Positions 46,251 through 57,400 are shown, numbered from the stretch's first letter. The stretch: 64,000 nucleotides of DNA from Nyssa sinensis (GCA_008638375.1 CM018048.1:54661847-54725846); one strand, 5' to 3'. Numbers and translations: made by a program. Notes: generated by a model not told the origin, from the letters alone.

Positions 46251-46794
46251 TCAAAATCTATTTGAACTCGAGTTGTTGAAAAGTGGAAAAGGTTACCCAC
46301 CAAAAAAACAGAAGAAAAAGGAGGTACCAATTTTGAAAAACACGCGATTCGCAATCAAACAAACAACGATCAGAATAAAGTGATTCGGCGCTGTTTAAAA
46401 TCTTGGCTCAAAGTGTTAAAAGGTAAAGGATAATGTTTAGTTCTAAATTTGAATGCGATAATTTTTTAAAATTAGATATGTCATAATTTTAGTGGGTTAT
46501 TTAATATATATATATATATATTTTTTAAATTTAATTTAATTTTTTTTATAAAAATTAAATAATTACATAATATATATGTGAGTGTATATATAATTTACTA
46601 AAAATATAATACATACGTCGATACGTCGTTGGAAAGAAATTTTTCTTATCTAATTTAAAACTAAGCATTGTCTATAAGTAAAAACGTTGGTTGGTGAGGA
46701 TTGAAGCAAATCTTAATCTCTTTTAATTTAAAATATAAATAAAAATTCCCTCCTTAAAATTATTCTAAGTATTAAAAAAAAAAATTATATTAAT
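46251..46794. other. AT-rich DNA, no gene seen
   Basis: A (TA)n run is near 46505-46520. No gene or clear element. Confidence 0.5.
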
Positions 46795-47225
46795 TTTTTT
46801 TGAGATTTTTGATTATCACATTTACAATTACACTGAACTCCTTACTTTACCTAACAAATTACAAATACCTTACTCCAGTCAATTTTTTTTTTTAAATAAT
46901 AAAACTACAGTTTTTAAGTTTTTTTATTTACATTTTTTATGTTTTTTTAGTTTAAAATAAATATTAATTAAACCTTAAATTTACTTTTGTATAAAATGAA
47001 AATAAGTTATTTACCTTAAATTTAGTTCGATATAAAATAAAAAAATATAAAAAATGTTAGAAAAAATTAGTCAAAACTGGAAAACAAATACAAGTAAATA
47101 AATAAAAATTGAAAAGAATATTTGTGTCATTTAAAAAAAAATTGATTGGAGTAGAGTATTTGTCGTTTGTTAATAAAACTAAGAGATGTCAGTATAGTTT
47201 CAAAAATTTCAGGAAGAGGTCATTG
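46795..47225. mobile_element. Foldback MITE, copy 3
   Basis: It has the same arms as copies 1 and 2: 'TTTACAATTACACTGA' on the left, 'GATGTCAGTATAGTTTC' on the right, and 'AATACCTTACTCCAGTCAATT' against 'AATTGATTGGAGTAGAGTATT'. The ends are worn. It abuts the paralogous segment that starts near 47230. Confidence 0.72.
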
Positions 47226-47229
47226 TTTC

Positions 47230-48280
47230 ATCAATACCACTGACTTGAGTGCGCTTCCATTTTTGTTTTGTTTTTCATGATTTCAAAAAGAAAAATAGGA
47301 AGAATTTTAAAATTATAATTTTCTTGAGTTGTTTTGATATTTTAATACTTTAAAATTTTTTAAAATATAAAAAATATTTTTAGTATTTTTGAAAGGTAAA
47401 TTATTTTTAAGAAATTCAGAAATGGGTATTTTCTGTTGATGTTTTGAAAATAGAAAATACTTTTTAAAAATGTAACTAAATGGACTGTTTATGTTTAATT
47501 TTGAGAAAGTATTATTGCAAGTGAAGATTATTAAGACAAATAGTGAAAAGTAATTGAACAAAAAGAGGAATATAGTAAAGCAAGGAATACAAGTCACCCG
47601 TGTCTCCTACATTATATTGTTTTTGTAAGGGGCGTTTGACAAAGTTTTTCAATGCCTTCAGGGAAAATACAGTTCATACATCTCGGGTACGCAGTGGCAC
47701 AGTAATTAAGAAGACAAGTCTCAAATGTTAGGTGTATAGTCTAAGTAATTGATGTTGATTTGAATTTCAGTTACATTTCTCATAATTTAAATACGTATGT
47801 ATTATAAAATTGTTGCACATGTTCGGAGTTTATCATGTACAAAAACAAGGATACAAAGTTTCTCAAACCAACCAATTAGGTTTGTAATTGAAACAGGTAG
47901 ATGCTGTATCGCTTCATAGAATTTTGCAAGATACCAAAAAAGGATAGATTGTTTTTCACCTAACTAAAAGGGATTTTTTTTTATAGTTACCGTTAGAGCT
48001 GCTCTCCACGTGAGTACCTAGAACTAGAAGCCATAACTCACAAGACAGCCAACCAACTAAACCCTCCGCATATGTTTCGAAACTTCCATTCTGGGGCTAA
48101 ATAAAGTGTAAATCATAGTTTTACCCTTGTTCTCTAAAACATATTTTAATAAAAAAAAATGTGTTTTTTAATTTGAAAAGTCAACACAAATTAATAAAAG
48201 TCAAACGATTCCTTCTCTCTCCTCTCTCAGCCTAATCACTACCATCATTACTTATTGTTTATGATTATTTCTTTTTATTT
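47230..48280. repeat. Diverged duplicated segment, copy B (empty-site paralogue of the window start)
   Basis: It matches the flanks of the LINE/copia nest: 47497-47540 with 345-394, then at once 47541 onward with 6792 onward, and so through 'tttttcacctaacta', 'gtgagtac', 'actcacaag-cagccaa' and 'ctaaaacatattttaat' (48137) to about 48280. No LINE or copia sequence lies between, so copy B shows the locus before insertion. Confidence 0.7.
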
Positions 48281-48284
48281 TTTA

Positions 48285-48440
48285 GTGTTTAGTATACTTT
48301 TAGTTTTTTATAGTGTTTAGTAAAATATATTACATAGTTTTGAGGTAAGACAACAAATTTATCGTTTAGTATACTTTTAGTTTTTTATAGTGTTTAGTCA
48401 AATATATTACATAGTTTGAGGTGAGACAACAAATTTAACT
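48285..48440. repeat. Tandem duplication of about 80 bp
   Basis: 'GTTTAGTATACTTTTAG' followed by 'TTTTTTATAGTGTTTAGT', 'AAATATATTACATAGTTT' and 'GAGACAACAAATTTA' occurs twice in succession. Confidence 0.85.
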
Positions 48441-49610
48441 CTTATTATATAGTATTTCTTGTTAGAAATAATGAGTTTTGAAAATAATTTTTTAGTTATT
48501 TTTGAGTAAAAATTATAATAAGTTTCAAACATTAATTTTGGTGGGTTTATATAAAAATGTGTTTTCCTCCATAATGAGATTTAAGATCGTGTATTGGGTT
48601 GCTCAAAATTATTAAGGAGTGAATGAGAAATTGATTCCAAACATCACCACTTGAAAATAGTAACAAAAGCTTGAAATTTGTGAAAAAAATTGTGTCCCAC
48701 ATAGGATGGGTACAAGGCTTTTAAAGAGTATATATACAATTAATTTGAAGGAAGATTTGGGCCCTAATGGGCACCCAAGTTTTGTGGAAGGGAAAGGACC
48801 TAGCACATGCTTAGTTCACCACACGGACGCGCCGCCCCGTATTGAACTGGGTCGGGTTTGGGCCTTGACCAACTGTGTATATATCTTTTGGGAAAATTTT
48901 ATTTAAATATTTTTTCAAAACGCTACCGTTTAGTTACTAGGATAATTAAATTTAACACTTTCATTTAGCGATTGCGTTTGGCTTTGGTTTAAATCCAAAA
49001 CGACGTTGTTTTGCGATTACCTTTGGTTTGAATTTTGACTAAATAGGCATCTTCTTCATTAGGCGCGACTGTGTCTGTTCGTCATGAACTGACACAACCG
49101 AAGCTTCATACCTGTACCAAACAGGCATGAAGAACTATATATAAACACCACTACACTTACCATTTAATCATCGAATTTTTCTTACATTTTGTGTGTCAAT
49201 AATCATAAAGTTTGAGAAAGTTCAAGTCACTGGTTTGGTTTGCCAAACACGCAGTTGCAGTGCTTAACATTTGCGTGTACTCGATCATTGTATCTTGGGA
49301 GACGTATGACCAAGAGCTCATAAACACCACTACGAGGGTCGTAATTCGTCTTAACAACATTATATAAAACACAAGCCTTGATCACTATTTTAGTTTCTGC
49401 AATTCTATAAGTGTTCTTGTTTAGTTTCCATTACTATATCCTTATAATCTAAAATAATTTTCTATTTTTTAATTTTAGTTTTTGCTTTGAAAAGTTTTTG
49501 TTATACTGTTGTGTTTTAGAAAAACATTCTCTATATTTTTTTTTCTTTTTTGGTTTTTCAAATAAGAGAATCTTATTTCATAAAATAGTTTCTATTTTAT
49601 TACAAAACTG

Positions 49611-49644
<34 letters not shown>

Positions 49645-49727
49645 GTGTGTATATGTTAGCTAGGATGATTTATTTCATCATGTGTTCTTCATTGTTAATA
49701 AAGCTCTACCAACTTTCAATATATTAT
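48441..49727. other. Intergenic DNA, no gene seen
   Basis: It includes a more GC-rich block at about 48680-48870 and a (TA)n run at 49613-49642. The short open frame near 48706-48906 has no recognisable domain. 'TGTGTCCCACATAGGATGGG' near 48692 looks like a common plant repeat phrase, not assigned. Confidence 0.5.
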
Positions 49728-49995
49728 CACTACAACAAATAGATTTTTCAACAATGTGCCTTTTGCTACGGATGCAAAAGTGTCGCTAAAAATATATTTC
49801 AATGACTCACACCGCAAGAAATGGAAGGGAAATGCATTTGCGGTGCTTGTGTGTTATTGGCAACGCAATCGAACATCAATGCGGGTAAAAAAAATTGCAG
49901 ATGCACAATTGTGTGTAGCTAATTGTTATTATTTTAGTGACGCCAATTTTGCGTCTAAAATAATATTAAAAGAAATTTCAAAATGGTGTAGTTTA
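49728..49995. mobile_element. Second CACTA-type terminus
   Basis: CACTACAACAAATAG is followed by scattered subterminal motifs: 'GTGTCGCTAAAAATA', 'GTAGCTAATTG', 'TTAGTGACGCC' and 'TGCGTCTAAAATAA'. The motif core GTCGCTAA is shared with the element at 33438, but the surrounding sequence is different, so it is another family. The other end is not recognised; the limit at 49995 is approximate. Confidence 0.6.
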
Positions 49996-50243
49996 CAAAA
50001 CGACGTCTCCCAATACTTTAAAAAAATTCTCAATCTCTCTTTCTTTTGTCGTCTTCATTTGATGCGGAATGGAAACATGAAAATGAGAATTGAACACGTC
50101 GAATTCCTTAGTAACAAAGTAATATGGGAACTCTTTACCAAACAAGATAAATAATTCTTTAAAATAAACAATCTTAATACAATTCTAAAACAACCTTTCT
50201 TATTTTTAGGATACTAATTTTGTCTTGCATCAGTCTCCCCTAC

Positions 50244-50660
50244 TTAAGAACAACTCGTCATCGACCGAACTGGATGTATGCGATCATGAACTTGTCTATA
50301 ACCCAGTATGAATGGTTGCATATCTTGAAGAACATTGGAAGACTCAAATATTTTTCTCTTCACCACTTCAATGAAGTTTATAATTGTAGGTCTTTCTCTT
50401 GATGACAATAATGTTCTTGTAATAAAACAAAAATTATCTTCTTGATCTGCCAAAACCTCAATCTTTTTGTAAGCATCTTCATCATTTGTACCAACTGTTT
50501 CAGCAACATCAATATTAATAAATTCAACTTTATTTTCTACCAACTCTTTGTAATATTTTTCATAGCATGGAAGATTTGATCTTCGTTTTTTATGATAAAA
50601 GAGTCTTCTGTAAAGATATGGACTTTTTTTAGCGGTTCAGCATTTACAACCTTATTAGTT
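50244..50660 (-). pseudogene. Unrecognised open stretch, minus strand
   Basis: A 99-codon frame (50543 down to 50244) encodes an acidic, low-cysteine peptide with 'NDEDAYKKIEVLADQED' and 'TRTLLSSRERPTIINFIEVV'. Codon use looks natural, and the sequence extends upstream without an ATG, so it may be part of a larger, dead transposon gene. I do not recognise a domain. It lies between a CACTA end and a gypsy relic. Confidence 0.3.
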
Positions 50661-50699
50661 GAAGTCGTCTTCACAATTTTAAATTTTTCTTGTGTGATT

Positions 50700-51120
50700 C
50701 TTAACAAGCAGGAAGTTAAAAAAATGGACCAAAATTCTTGCTATCTGTGAAGCAAGCAAAGGGTTAATCACTTCAGGAGTACATTGCTCATTTTAATACC
50801 AAGGTCACAGAGATAACCGATTGCAGTCCAACTTTCCTAGTAGCCGCCCTCAGTTCAAGCCTTGGGCCTGGACGTTTTCAAGATTCCTTAACTAAGAATC
50901 CTCTCATCGATATGACAGCACTTATGAAACGAGTACAGAAGTATATATTAATCTCGAAGACATATTATGGCACCGAAGCAATCATTCCTATCAAAATTGG
51001 CATGCCAATTCTTAAAACAAATTGCTTTGACCAAGAGGCCAATAGCCAACAGCTTGCAGAAAAGTCAGACTTTACAAAAGATCGTCATACTTACAACTTA
51101 TTGGTTGGAAGATTCAATTG
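50700..51120 (+). pseudogene. Tat-type gypsy relic: gag joined to integrase C-terminus
   Basis: About 50735-50945 encodes a retrotransposon gag segment ('SLQEYIAHFNTKVTEI', 'AALSSSLGPGRFQDSLTKNP', 'ALMKRVQKYI'). Directly after it, at about 50950-51090, comes the integrase tail motif 'TYYGTEAIIPIKIGMP' with 'CFDQEANSQQLAEKSDF'. Protease, reverse transcriptase, RNase H and the integrase core, which should lie between, are absent. Both parts resemble the Tat lineage. Confidence 0.7.
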
Positions 51121-51218
51121 GGAAGCCTGTACCCAAACCCTAGAACATCGAACACTTACGCAAGTATTATCAATAAACAAAGCTACTTCCGATTCACCTC
51201 AGAGCTTGTTATCAATGC

Positions 51219-52071
51219 ATAGACCCTTAAAAACCTTGTATCAATTACAAGTGTTACAGGTCTAGTCCATTTCATTTAATGTACAGACCCATAAAAACCT
51301 TGTATCTATTACAAGTGCTATAGGTCTAAACCATTTTATCAATGCACAGACCCCTAAAAGTCTTGTATTCATTACAAGTGCTACAAGTCTGGTCCATTTC
51401 ATTCAATGTACAAACCTCTAAAAGCCTTGTATCCATTACAAGTGCTACAAGTTTGGTCCATTTTATCAATGCACAGACTCCTAAAATCTTGCATCCATTA
51501 CAAGTGCTACAGGTCGGATCCATTTTATCAATGCACAGACCCTTAAAAGTCTTGTCTCCATTACAAATGTTACAGTTCTGTTCCATTTTATCAATACACA
51601 GACCTTTAAAAGTCTTGTATCCATTACAAGTGCTACAAGTATGGTCCATTTCACTCAACGTATAGATCCCTAAAAGCCTTGTATTCATTACAAGTGCTAT
51701 AGGACTGGTCCATTATATCCATTACAAGTGTTATAGGTCTAGTCCATTTTATCAATGCACAGACCCTTAAAAGCCTTGTATTTATTACAAGTGCTACAGG
51801 TCTAGTCCATTTCACTCAATATACAGACCTTTAAAAGCCTTGCATCTATTACAAGTACTACAGGTCTGGTCCATTTCACTCAATGTACAAACTTTTAAAA
51901 GCCTTGTATCCATTGCAAGTGCTACAAGTTTGGTCCATTTCATTCAATGTACAGACCCCTCAATGTACAGACCCTTAAAAGCCTTATATCAATTACAAGT
52001 GGTATAGGTTTGGTCCATTTTATCAATGCACAGATCCTTAAAAGTCTTGTATTCATTACAAGTGCTACAGG
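51219..52071. repeat. ~64-bp minisatellite (about 13 units)
   Basis: The unit is roughly 'AGACCCTTAAAAGCCTTGTA' plus 'TCCATTACAAGTGCTACAGG' plus 'TCTGGTCCATTTCATTCAAT' plus 'GTAC'. Starts fall near 51221, 51285, 51348, 51411, 51475, 51538, 51601 and so on to 52030, with one partial extra unit near 51950. It runs from the Tat relic up to the first base of an Athila-type LTR, which cuts a unit after 'GTGCTACAGG'. Confidence 0.92.
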
Positions 52072-53282
52072 TGATAACTGGTTAAAAAGTGCATATTTAT
52101 TTTGTTAACTCTAGATATTCTTGCATTTTTATTATTTTAATTTCTCCAATCTATATGCATTTGCTAGTTAATTCTTATTTTATCTTTTTGCAGAGAAAGC
52201 TCGTCAAAGTTGATGATTTAATGGTGAATTTGGAGCAAAAAGAGAATATTGGGCTTTGAAGTGCTAAAAGAAGTGGAAAACAAGTGATTTTGGGTTAGAA
52301 GAGAGGCTTGATCCATATATGGGTGGACCAGGGCTCATTTTAGCACTATAGGCTCTATTTTGGAGCGCTTTAGACTCCCTTTTTGGGCCCTTAATGTCTA
52401 ATTACGGGATTTTATATTATTTCTCCCTAATTCTTATTTTGTGAGGGTATTTTTGGAAAGAGGGGGATATATTGTAACCTAGGGTTTTGAAAAAAGAGGA
52501 GGCCGTCTTGGAGATCTAGAGGGACGAAGAAAGAGGGAAAGAGACAACTCTGAAGAAGAAGATGAAGAATTCCATGGCTATGGGTCTCCTCTTCCACGAT
52601 CATGGGCTAAGTCCTCTTATTCCTAGGGTTTAGATGAAACCCTAGTCAAGTAATATTGTTTCTTTGTATTTTATTTTTGGGTTAATTAGTCTTGGATGTA
52701 GATTGTATAACATTGGGATTTTATTAAAGCATTGATCGTATTATTCAATTGCACATAATCAATTTCTGTGATTTTGTTTATGTGGTTATACAATAGTAAT
52801 ATGTGTACATACATCAAAACCGTAGGACGAGTCATAACTCAGGGAAAACAAATTGTGACTATGACCTTAGAATTAGCGTAGACAATTTGTGTTGACCAAA
52901 GATGATTCGTGCTTAGGGTTTTGGTGCGTGATTTTCTTGATGATTGTATTGAGGCTTGTAGCCGAAATACATCTTTTACATCCAAATTAATGACCCAAGA
53001 ATGAATACAATTGAAGCTAGTTACAAGATTAGTGGTGGATTCAACACCCTAGGAATTCTCTTTTAATTTGATTCCTCATTAATTCAGTTAAATATTTGCT
53101 TTAAGTATAGTTTTCATTTAATTTTAGGAAAAATCAACAACAATCAATCTTTGTTAATTTGAATTAAAATCAATCTCAACTTTGGTTTTTAAACAATTAA
53201 CAGTCTCTGTGGGTTCGACCCTTACTTCTCTACTATACTAGTAGTTTAGTTTGGTAATTTTATTGATTTCCACGACAGATCA
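52072..53282 (+). repeat. Athila-type LTR 1 (1211 bp)
   Basis: It starts TGATAACTGGTTAAAAAG and ends CCACGACAGATCA, followed by a tRNA-Asp-type primer site. It holds a segment near 53205, 'GTCTCTGTGGGTTCGACCC', common near the ends of Athila/Tat LTRs. By eye it differs from LTR 2 at about seven sites, mostly single-base indels in homopolymers. It interrupts the 64-bp minisatellite on its left. Confidence 0.88.
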
Positions 53283-53287
53283 ATTTT

Positions 53288-53305
53288 TGGCGCCGTTGCC
53301 GGGGA
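53288..53305 (+). other. Primer-binding site 1 (tRNA-Asp type)
   Basis: TGGCGCCGTTGCCGGGGA is found five bases after the LTR end. This site is characteristic of Athila/Tat gypsy elements. Confidence 0.88.
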
Positions 53306-53604
53306 CTGTTAAATTGTTAAAAAATTTAGTAGTTGATTTTTATTTTAATTCTTTTTTTTTATTTATTTTTATTTTATTTTATTTTTTATTTTTTTTATTA
53401 TTATTATTATTATTTTTTTTTTTGCTATTATTCTTTTTCTTTATCTTTGGTGTGCAGCAATTATAAAAAGTTAAAGAAAAGCAGAGTCGATTGGAGCAAA
53501 CATGGGTTCATAAAAAAAAAAATTTCTACCGGCTTTGCAATCTATCACGGTGAAATCTTTCCTTTCTCTTTGCATTTTATTTTTGCTACAATTGGTATAT
53601 TTGA

Positions 53605-54690
53605 TTGGATAGGTTTATTTGTTTTATGTTTGGTCGTCGTTCGTGCAACCCAGACTTAGAGAAATTAGACCTTGAGTTAGAAAGAACTTTGAGAGCTTTT
53701 CGTGGTTTGTCCATTAAATCTGAGGTTTTAGGAAATCCTATTTCTATAGACATGGCTGATAATGGTGGACAACAACAACCACAGCCTCTTAAGGCTCATT
53801 TTGTTCCTACAACATATACCAATCCTTCATGTATTCAAATGCCTACTGTAACTGGGCATTATGAAATTAGACCGCAAACCATTCAGATGTTACCATCTTT
53901 TTATGGGAAATCAAATGAGGACCCATACCAACATCTGAATGAGTTTTTAGAGCTTTGCACCACTGTCAATGTACAAAATCTGAGTGAGAATGCTCTTAAG
54001 TTAAGGTTGTTCCCTTTTTCATTGAAAGATAGAGCCAAACAATGGCTCGGTTCTTTGCCTACAAATTCCATAACAACTTGGACTCAACTCCAACAAGAGT
54101 TTTTAAAAAAATACTTTCCTATAGGCAAAACCAATGATATGAGAAGAGCCATCACAAATTTTACTCAACTCGATGGCGAGTCTTTTCATGAAGCTTGGGA
54201 GAGATTTTTGGACCTTCATAGGAAGTGTCCCCATCATGATATCATGCGTTGGCAGTTGGTACAGAGTTTTTATAATGGTATCACAGAACAAAATCGTCAA
54301 ATGATTGACTCTACTTGTGGAGGGACTTTCCTCAACAAGAATCAGGATGAGGCATGGAATCTTTTTGAGACCCTTAGTGAGAATTCACAGCACCATGCCT
54401 CAGCAAGTCGGAGAGCTCCACCCACCTCCTTTAGTGTCCCTAAAAGAGGTGGCATTTATGAAGTTGGACAAGCTTGTGGATGTCCAAGAGCAAGTTGCGG
54501 CATTGTCTAGGAAATTAGACCAAGTTTTGGCTAGGGGACAAGTTTCTACTTCTGCTCCTGCCACTCAAGAGGTGTGTGCTTTATGTTCATGCCCAACTCA
54601 TTATGTGTCAGATTGTCCCTTAGCCCCGCAATATCCAGAGTTTGTGCAAGAGCAGTTAATGCTCTCAAGGTTTTTCCAAACCGGGTAATG
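53605..54690 (+). pseudogene. Athila-type gag, copy 1 (frameshifted)
   Basis: The frame from 53605 (or the next ATG at 53629) encodes 301 codons, with gag core motifs 'SFYGKSNEDPYQHLNEFLE', 'RLFPFSLKDRAKQWLGSLP', 'FLKKYFPIGKTNDMRR' and 'SFHEAWERFLDLHRKCPHH'. One extra base near 54472 relative to copy 2 ends this frame. The rest continues in another frame with a zinc-knuckle-like 'CALCSCPTHYVSDCPLAPQ' near 54580-54630. Another difference from copy 2 is near 54655. It packages element RNA if functional; this copy cannot make the whole protein. Confidence 0.8.
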
Positions 54691-54794
54691 ATCCATATTC
54701 TAACCATTACAACCCGGGATGGAGAAACCATCCAAATTTTTCTTGGAGGCCTCAAGCCTCAAATCCTCAATTCTCACAAAATTCAAGGCCAAAT

Positions 54795-56069
54795 GTGCCT
54801 AATTCTTTTCCATCATCGTTCCTACCGTCCTCCTCCTCAACAATATCAACAACCACCTCCTCCCCTAGAAATTCAGCTTTTGAGGACAAAGTGTTGAGTG
54901 CTTTGCAAGCTTTAGAGTCAAATCATCAGTCTAACACTCAATTGCTCCATTCACACACTCAGTCCATCTCGAAGCTAGAATTCGAAATGGGACAACTAGC
55001 ACAAGCTATGAGTAGAAGAGACGAGGGGCGTTTACCAAGTCAACCGGTGAACAACCCTAAAGGCCAATATGGGGTAGAGACTTCCAACCCCAATGATCAA
55101 TATCATGAGCAAGCTAAGGCCATAACTACTCTTAGGAATGGGAGAGTGGTAGATAACAAAGTTGAATATAAGGCTGAGGGTGAATTGACAAGTTCTTCTA
55201 AAAAGGATGTAGTTGAGAATGACAATTTGCAAAAAGGGGATTCTTCATCCCCAAGTGATCCTTTGAGTATTCCTGTGGCATCCTATATGCCCAAGGCCCC
55301 TTACCCTTCCTGCTTGGCCGACCCTTCTCCTTTTGGGAAAAAGGGTACAAATATGGAGGAAATGCTTGAGATTTTTAAGCAAGTTAAGATTAACTTGCCA
55401 CTTTTTGATGCAGTCAAGCAAATTCCTTCCTATGCCAAATTCTTGAAAGACCTTTGCACTCAAAAGCGAAAAGCTAAAACTCATGTGTCAAAGAAGGTCT
55501 TTCTAACAGAGCAAGTGAGCTCGATTCTCCAGTACCAAACTACACCTAAGTTCAAAGATCTTGGAGCCCCCACGATTTCTTGTGTTATAGGTGATCACAT
55601 CATAGATAGGGCGCTCCTTGACTTGGGGGCAAGTGTCAATTTATTGCCATACTCTGTTTATAAGCAATTTGGGTTAGGTGAGTTGAAGCCTACGACGGTG
55701 TCTTTGCAATTAGCTGACAGATCCGTCAAGATATCTCGTGGGATCATTGAGGATGTTCTAGTGAAAGTAGACAAATTCTACTTCCCAGTTGATTTCTTAG
55801 TTTTAGACATGGAGCCTGCTCATGACCCTAAGCGTCAGATTCCCGTCATCTTAGGTCGACCCTTCCTAGCTACTACTCATGCATGTATTAATTGTCGAAC
55901 TGGGGTGATGGATATTTCTTTTAGGAATATGACTGTGAGGCTTAATGTTTTCAATGCTTCACAACAACCTTCACATGAGGAGGATTGTTTTTCAGTGGAT
56001 ATGATAGATGGGATAGTTGAGGAATCTCTCCCTCAAATCTTGATTGAGGATCTTTGGAGAGATGTTTGA
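54795..56069 (+). CDS. Athila-type gag end plus aspartic protease, copy 1
   Basis: This 424-codon frame covers the gag tail, then a linker, then a retroviral-type aspartic protease region. The latter has 'DRALLDLGASVNLLPYSVYK' (residues ~270-290, D-L-G-A in place of the usual D-T-G/S-G-A), 'LQLADRSVKISRGIIEDVLV' and 'PVILGRPFLATTHACINC'. The frame is broken downstream by a missing T near 56054 relative to copy 2. The start given is merely the first ATG in frame: the true protein probably begins in gag, as frameshifts upstream suggest. Confidence 0.7.
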   Translation: MPNSFPSSFLPSSSSTISTTTSSPRNSAFEDKVLSALQALESNHQSNTQLLHSHTQSISKLEFEMGQLAQAMSRRDEGRLPSQPVNNPKGQYGVETSNPNDQYHEQAKAITTLRNGRVVDNKVEYKAEGELTSSSKKDVVENDNLQKGDSSSPSDPLSIPVASYMPKAPYPSCLADPSPFGKKGTNMEEMLEIFKQVKINLPLFDAVKQIPSYAKFLKDLCTQKRKAKTHVSKKVFLTEQVSSILQYQTTPKFKDLGAPTISCVIGDHIIDRALLDLGASVNLLPYSVYKQFGLGELKPTTVSLQLADRSVKISRGIIEDVLVKVDKFYFPVDFLVLDMEPAHDPKRQIPVILGRPFLATTHACINCRTGVMDISFRNMTVRLNVFNASQQPSHEEDCFSVDMIDGIVEESLPQILIEDLWRDV

Positions 56070-56786
56070 CTTACTTTGATAGTGATGCTTTCGATATTGA
56101 TGCTTCTATTGAAGAAGTCAATTCATTACTTGATTGTTCTCCTTCTGTAGACTATCCTCCTTGGAAGTCTAGACCGGAACCCCTACCTAATCTTGCGAGC
56201 ACCCCTGCTCTTCCATCTTTAGAGGTTCCTCCAAAGCTTGAGTTGAAGCCACTCTCGGCTACTCTTAAGTATTCATTCTTAGAACCCGATGACACTCTCC
56301 CTATTATCATTGCTTCTAATCTTCCAAGTGAGCAAGAGTGCCGTCTTCTTGAGGTTCCTAGAGAGCACAAGGGTGCTATAGGTTGGTCCCTAGCTGATTT
56401 GAAAAAGGTTTGATCCATCTATTTGTATGCACCATATTCATTTAGAGGAGCTTAGAAATGATGCATATGAGAGTTCCCGTATTTACAAGGCTAGGACTAA
56501 GGCATTCCATGATTCTCACATTAATCGTAAGTCATTTGATCCCGGTAAAAAAGTGTGGTTGTTTAACTCTAAGTTACGGTTGTTTCTTGGGAAGTTACGG
56601 TCTAGATGGGATGGTCCATATGAGGTTGTTCAATCTTGGTCTCATGGTGCAGTGGAAATTCATAACCCTCGGAGTGGCCAAACTTTCAAAGTTAATGGCC
56701 AAAGGTTGAAATTGTTTATTGATGGTGTGGAGGAAGGGAGTTTGATTGAGGAGATTGATCTTGAAGACCCAGTTTATATTGATTGA
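56054..56786 (+). pseudogene. Protease tail, deletion joint and integrase C-terminus, copy 1
   Basis: First comes a stretch ending 'HKGAIGWSLADLKK' (about 56370-56410), the segment that normally leads into reverse transcriptase, then 'PSICMHHIHLEE' (about 56415-56450). Directly after it is the integrase tail 'LRNDAYESSRIYKARTKAF', 'KKVWLFNSKLRLFLGKLRSR' and 'PYEVVQSWSHGAVEIHNP', ending TGA at 56786. All reverse transcriptase, RNase H and the integrase core are missing. An extra A near 56405 relative to copy 2 shifts the frame at the joint. Confidence 0.8.
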
Positions 56787-57019
56787 TGTTTTTCTCCTCG
56801 TGCTGTGTCTAGCTGAAGACATTAAACTTAGCTCTTCTTTTGGGAGGAAACCCAATTTTATTTTATTTTAGTTTAGTTTAGTTTCAGTTTATTTTATTTT
56901 ATTTTATTTTATTTTTGTTGTTTTTAATTGAGTTTTCTTTTTATTGTTTTGTAGGTGTTTATTATTTATTTTATTCTTATTGTTTAAAAAAAAAAAAAAA
57001 GAGAGGTCTCTCTTTAGTC

Positions 57020-57290
57020 ATGTTTGTTTTCTGGACTAAAAAGCTCGAACAATTTCAGAAAGCTCGAGCATTTTCTCATGTTTTTTTTTCCAAATGTTTC
57101 TGGTCCAGAAAGCTCGAGCACTCGCCAAAAAGCTTGAGCACTTTTTCATCAAAAATTGGTTAAATATTCTGCCTCGAAAAGCTCGAGCACTCCAAGAAAA
57201 GCTCGAGCTCTTTTTCTTCCCTCAAAGCTCTTAAGGTGCTGTCCTAAAAAGCTTGAGCTTTTCTTAGAAAGCTCGAGCACTTTTAATTCA
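57020..57290. repeat. Cluster of AAGCTCGAGCA motifs
   Basis: About ten copies of A(A)GCTCGAGC or a one-base variant (AAGCTTGAGC, AAGCTCGAAC) occur at irregular spacing of 15-50 bp. The core GCTCGAGC is a palindrome. They lie in the 3' non-coding part of the Athila-type element, before the TTTTA tract. Confidence 0.8.
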
Positions 57291-57297
57291 GTTCAAA

Positions 57298-57400
57298 AAA
57301 AAAAAAAAAATTTATTTATTTTTATTTTATTTATTTTTATTTTTATTTTTTGTTTTTGTTTTATTTTTATTTTATTTTTATTTTATTCTTATTTATTTTA

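Noticed and set aside
49756..50154. 132-codon frame after the second CACTA end
   Set aside because: It overlaps subterminal repeats of the CACTA terminus and has no recognisable domain.
51326..51688. Minus-strand frame of repeated Cys-rich peptide (DKMDPTCSTCNGYKTFKG type) in the 64-bp minisatellite
   Set aside because: It looks like a Cys-rich repeat protein, but exists only because some 63-bp units keep frame. Units of other lengths break it, it has no promoter or signal, and it lies next to a dead gypsy element.
53251..53659. Open frames at the LTR end and leader of the Athila-type element (repeated at 60791-61151)
   Set aside because: They overlap the LTR end and primer site and are driven by T/A runs; the gag frame downstream is the real coding region.
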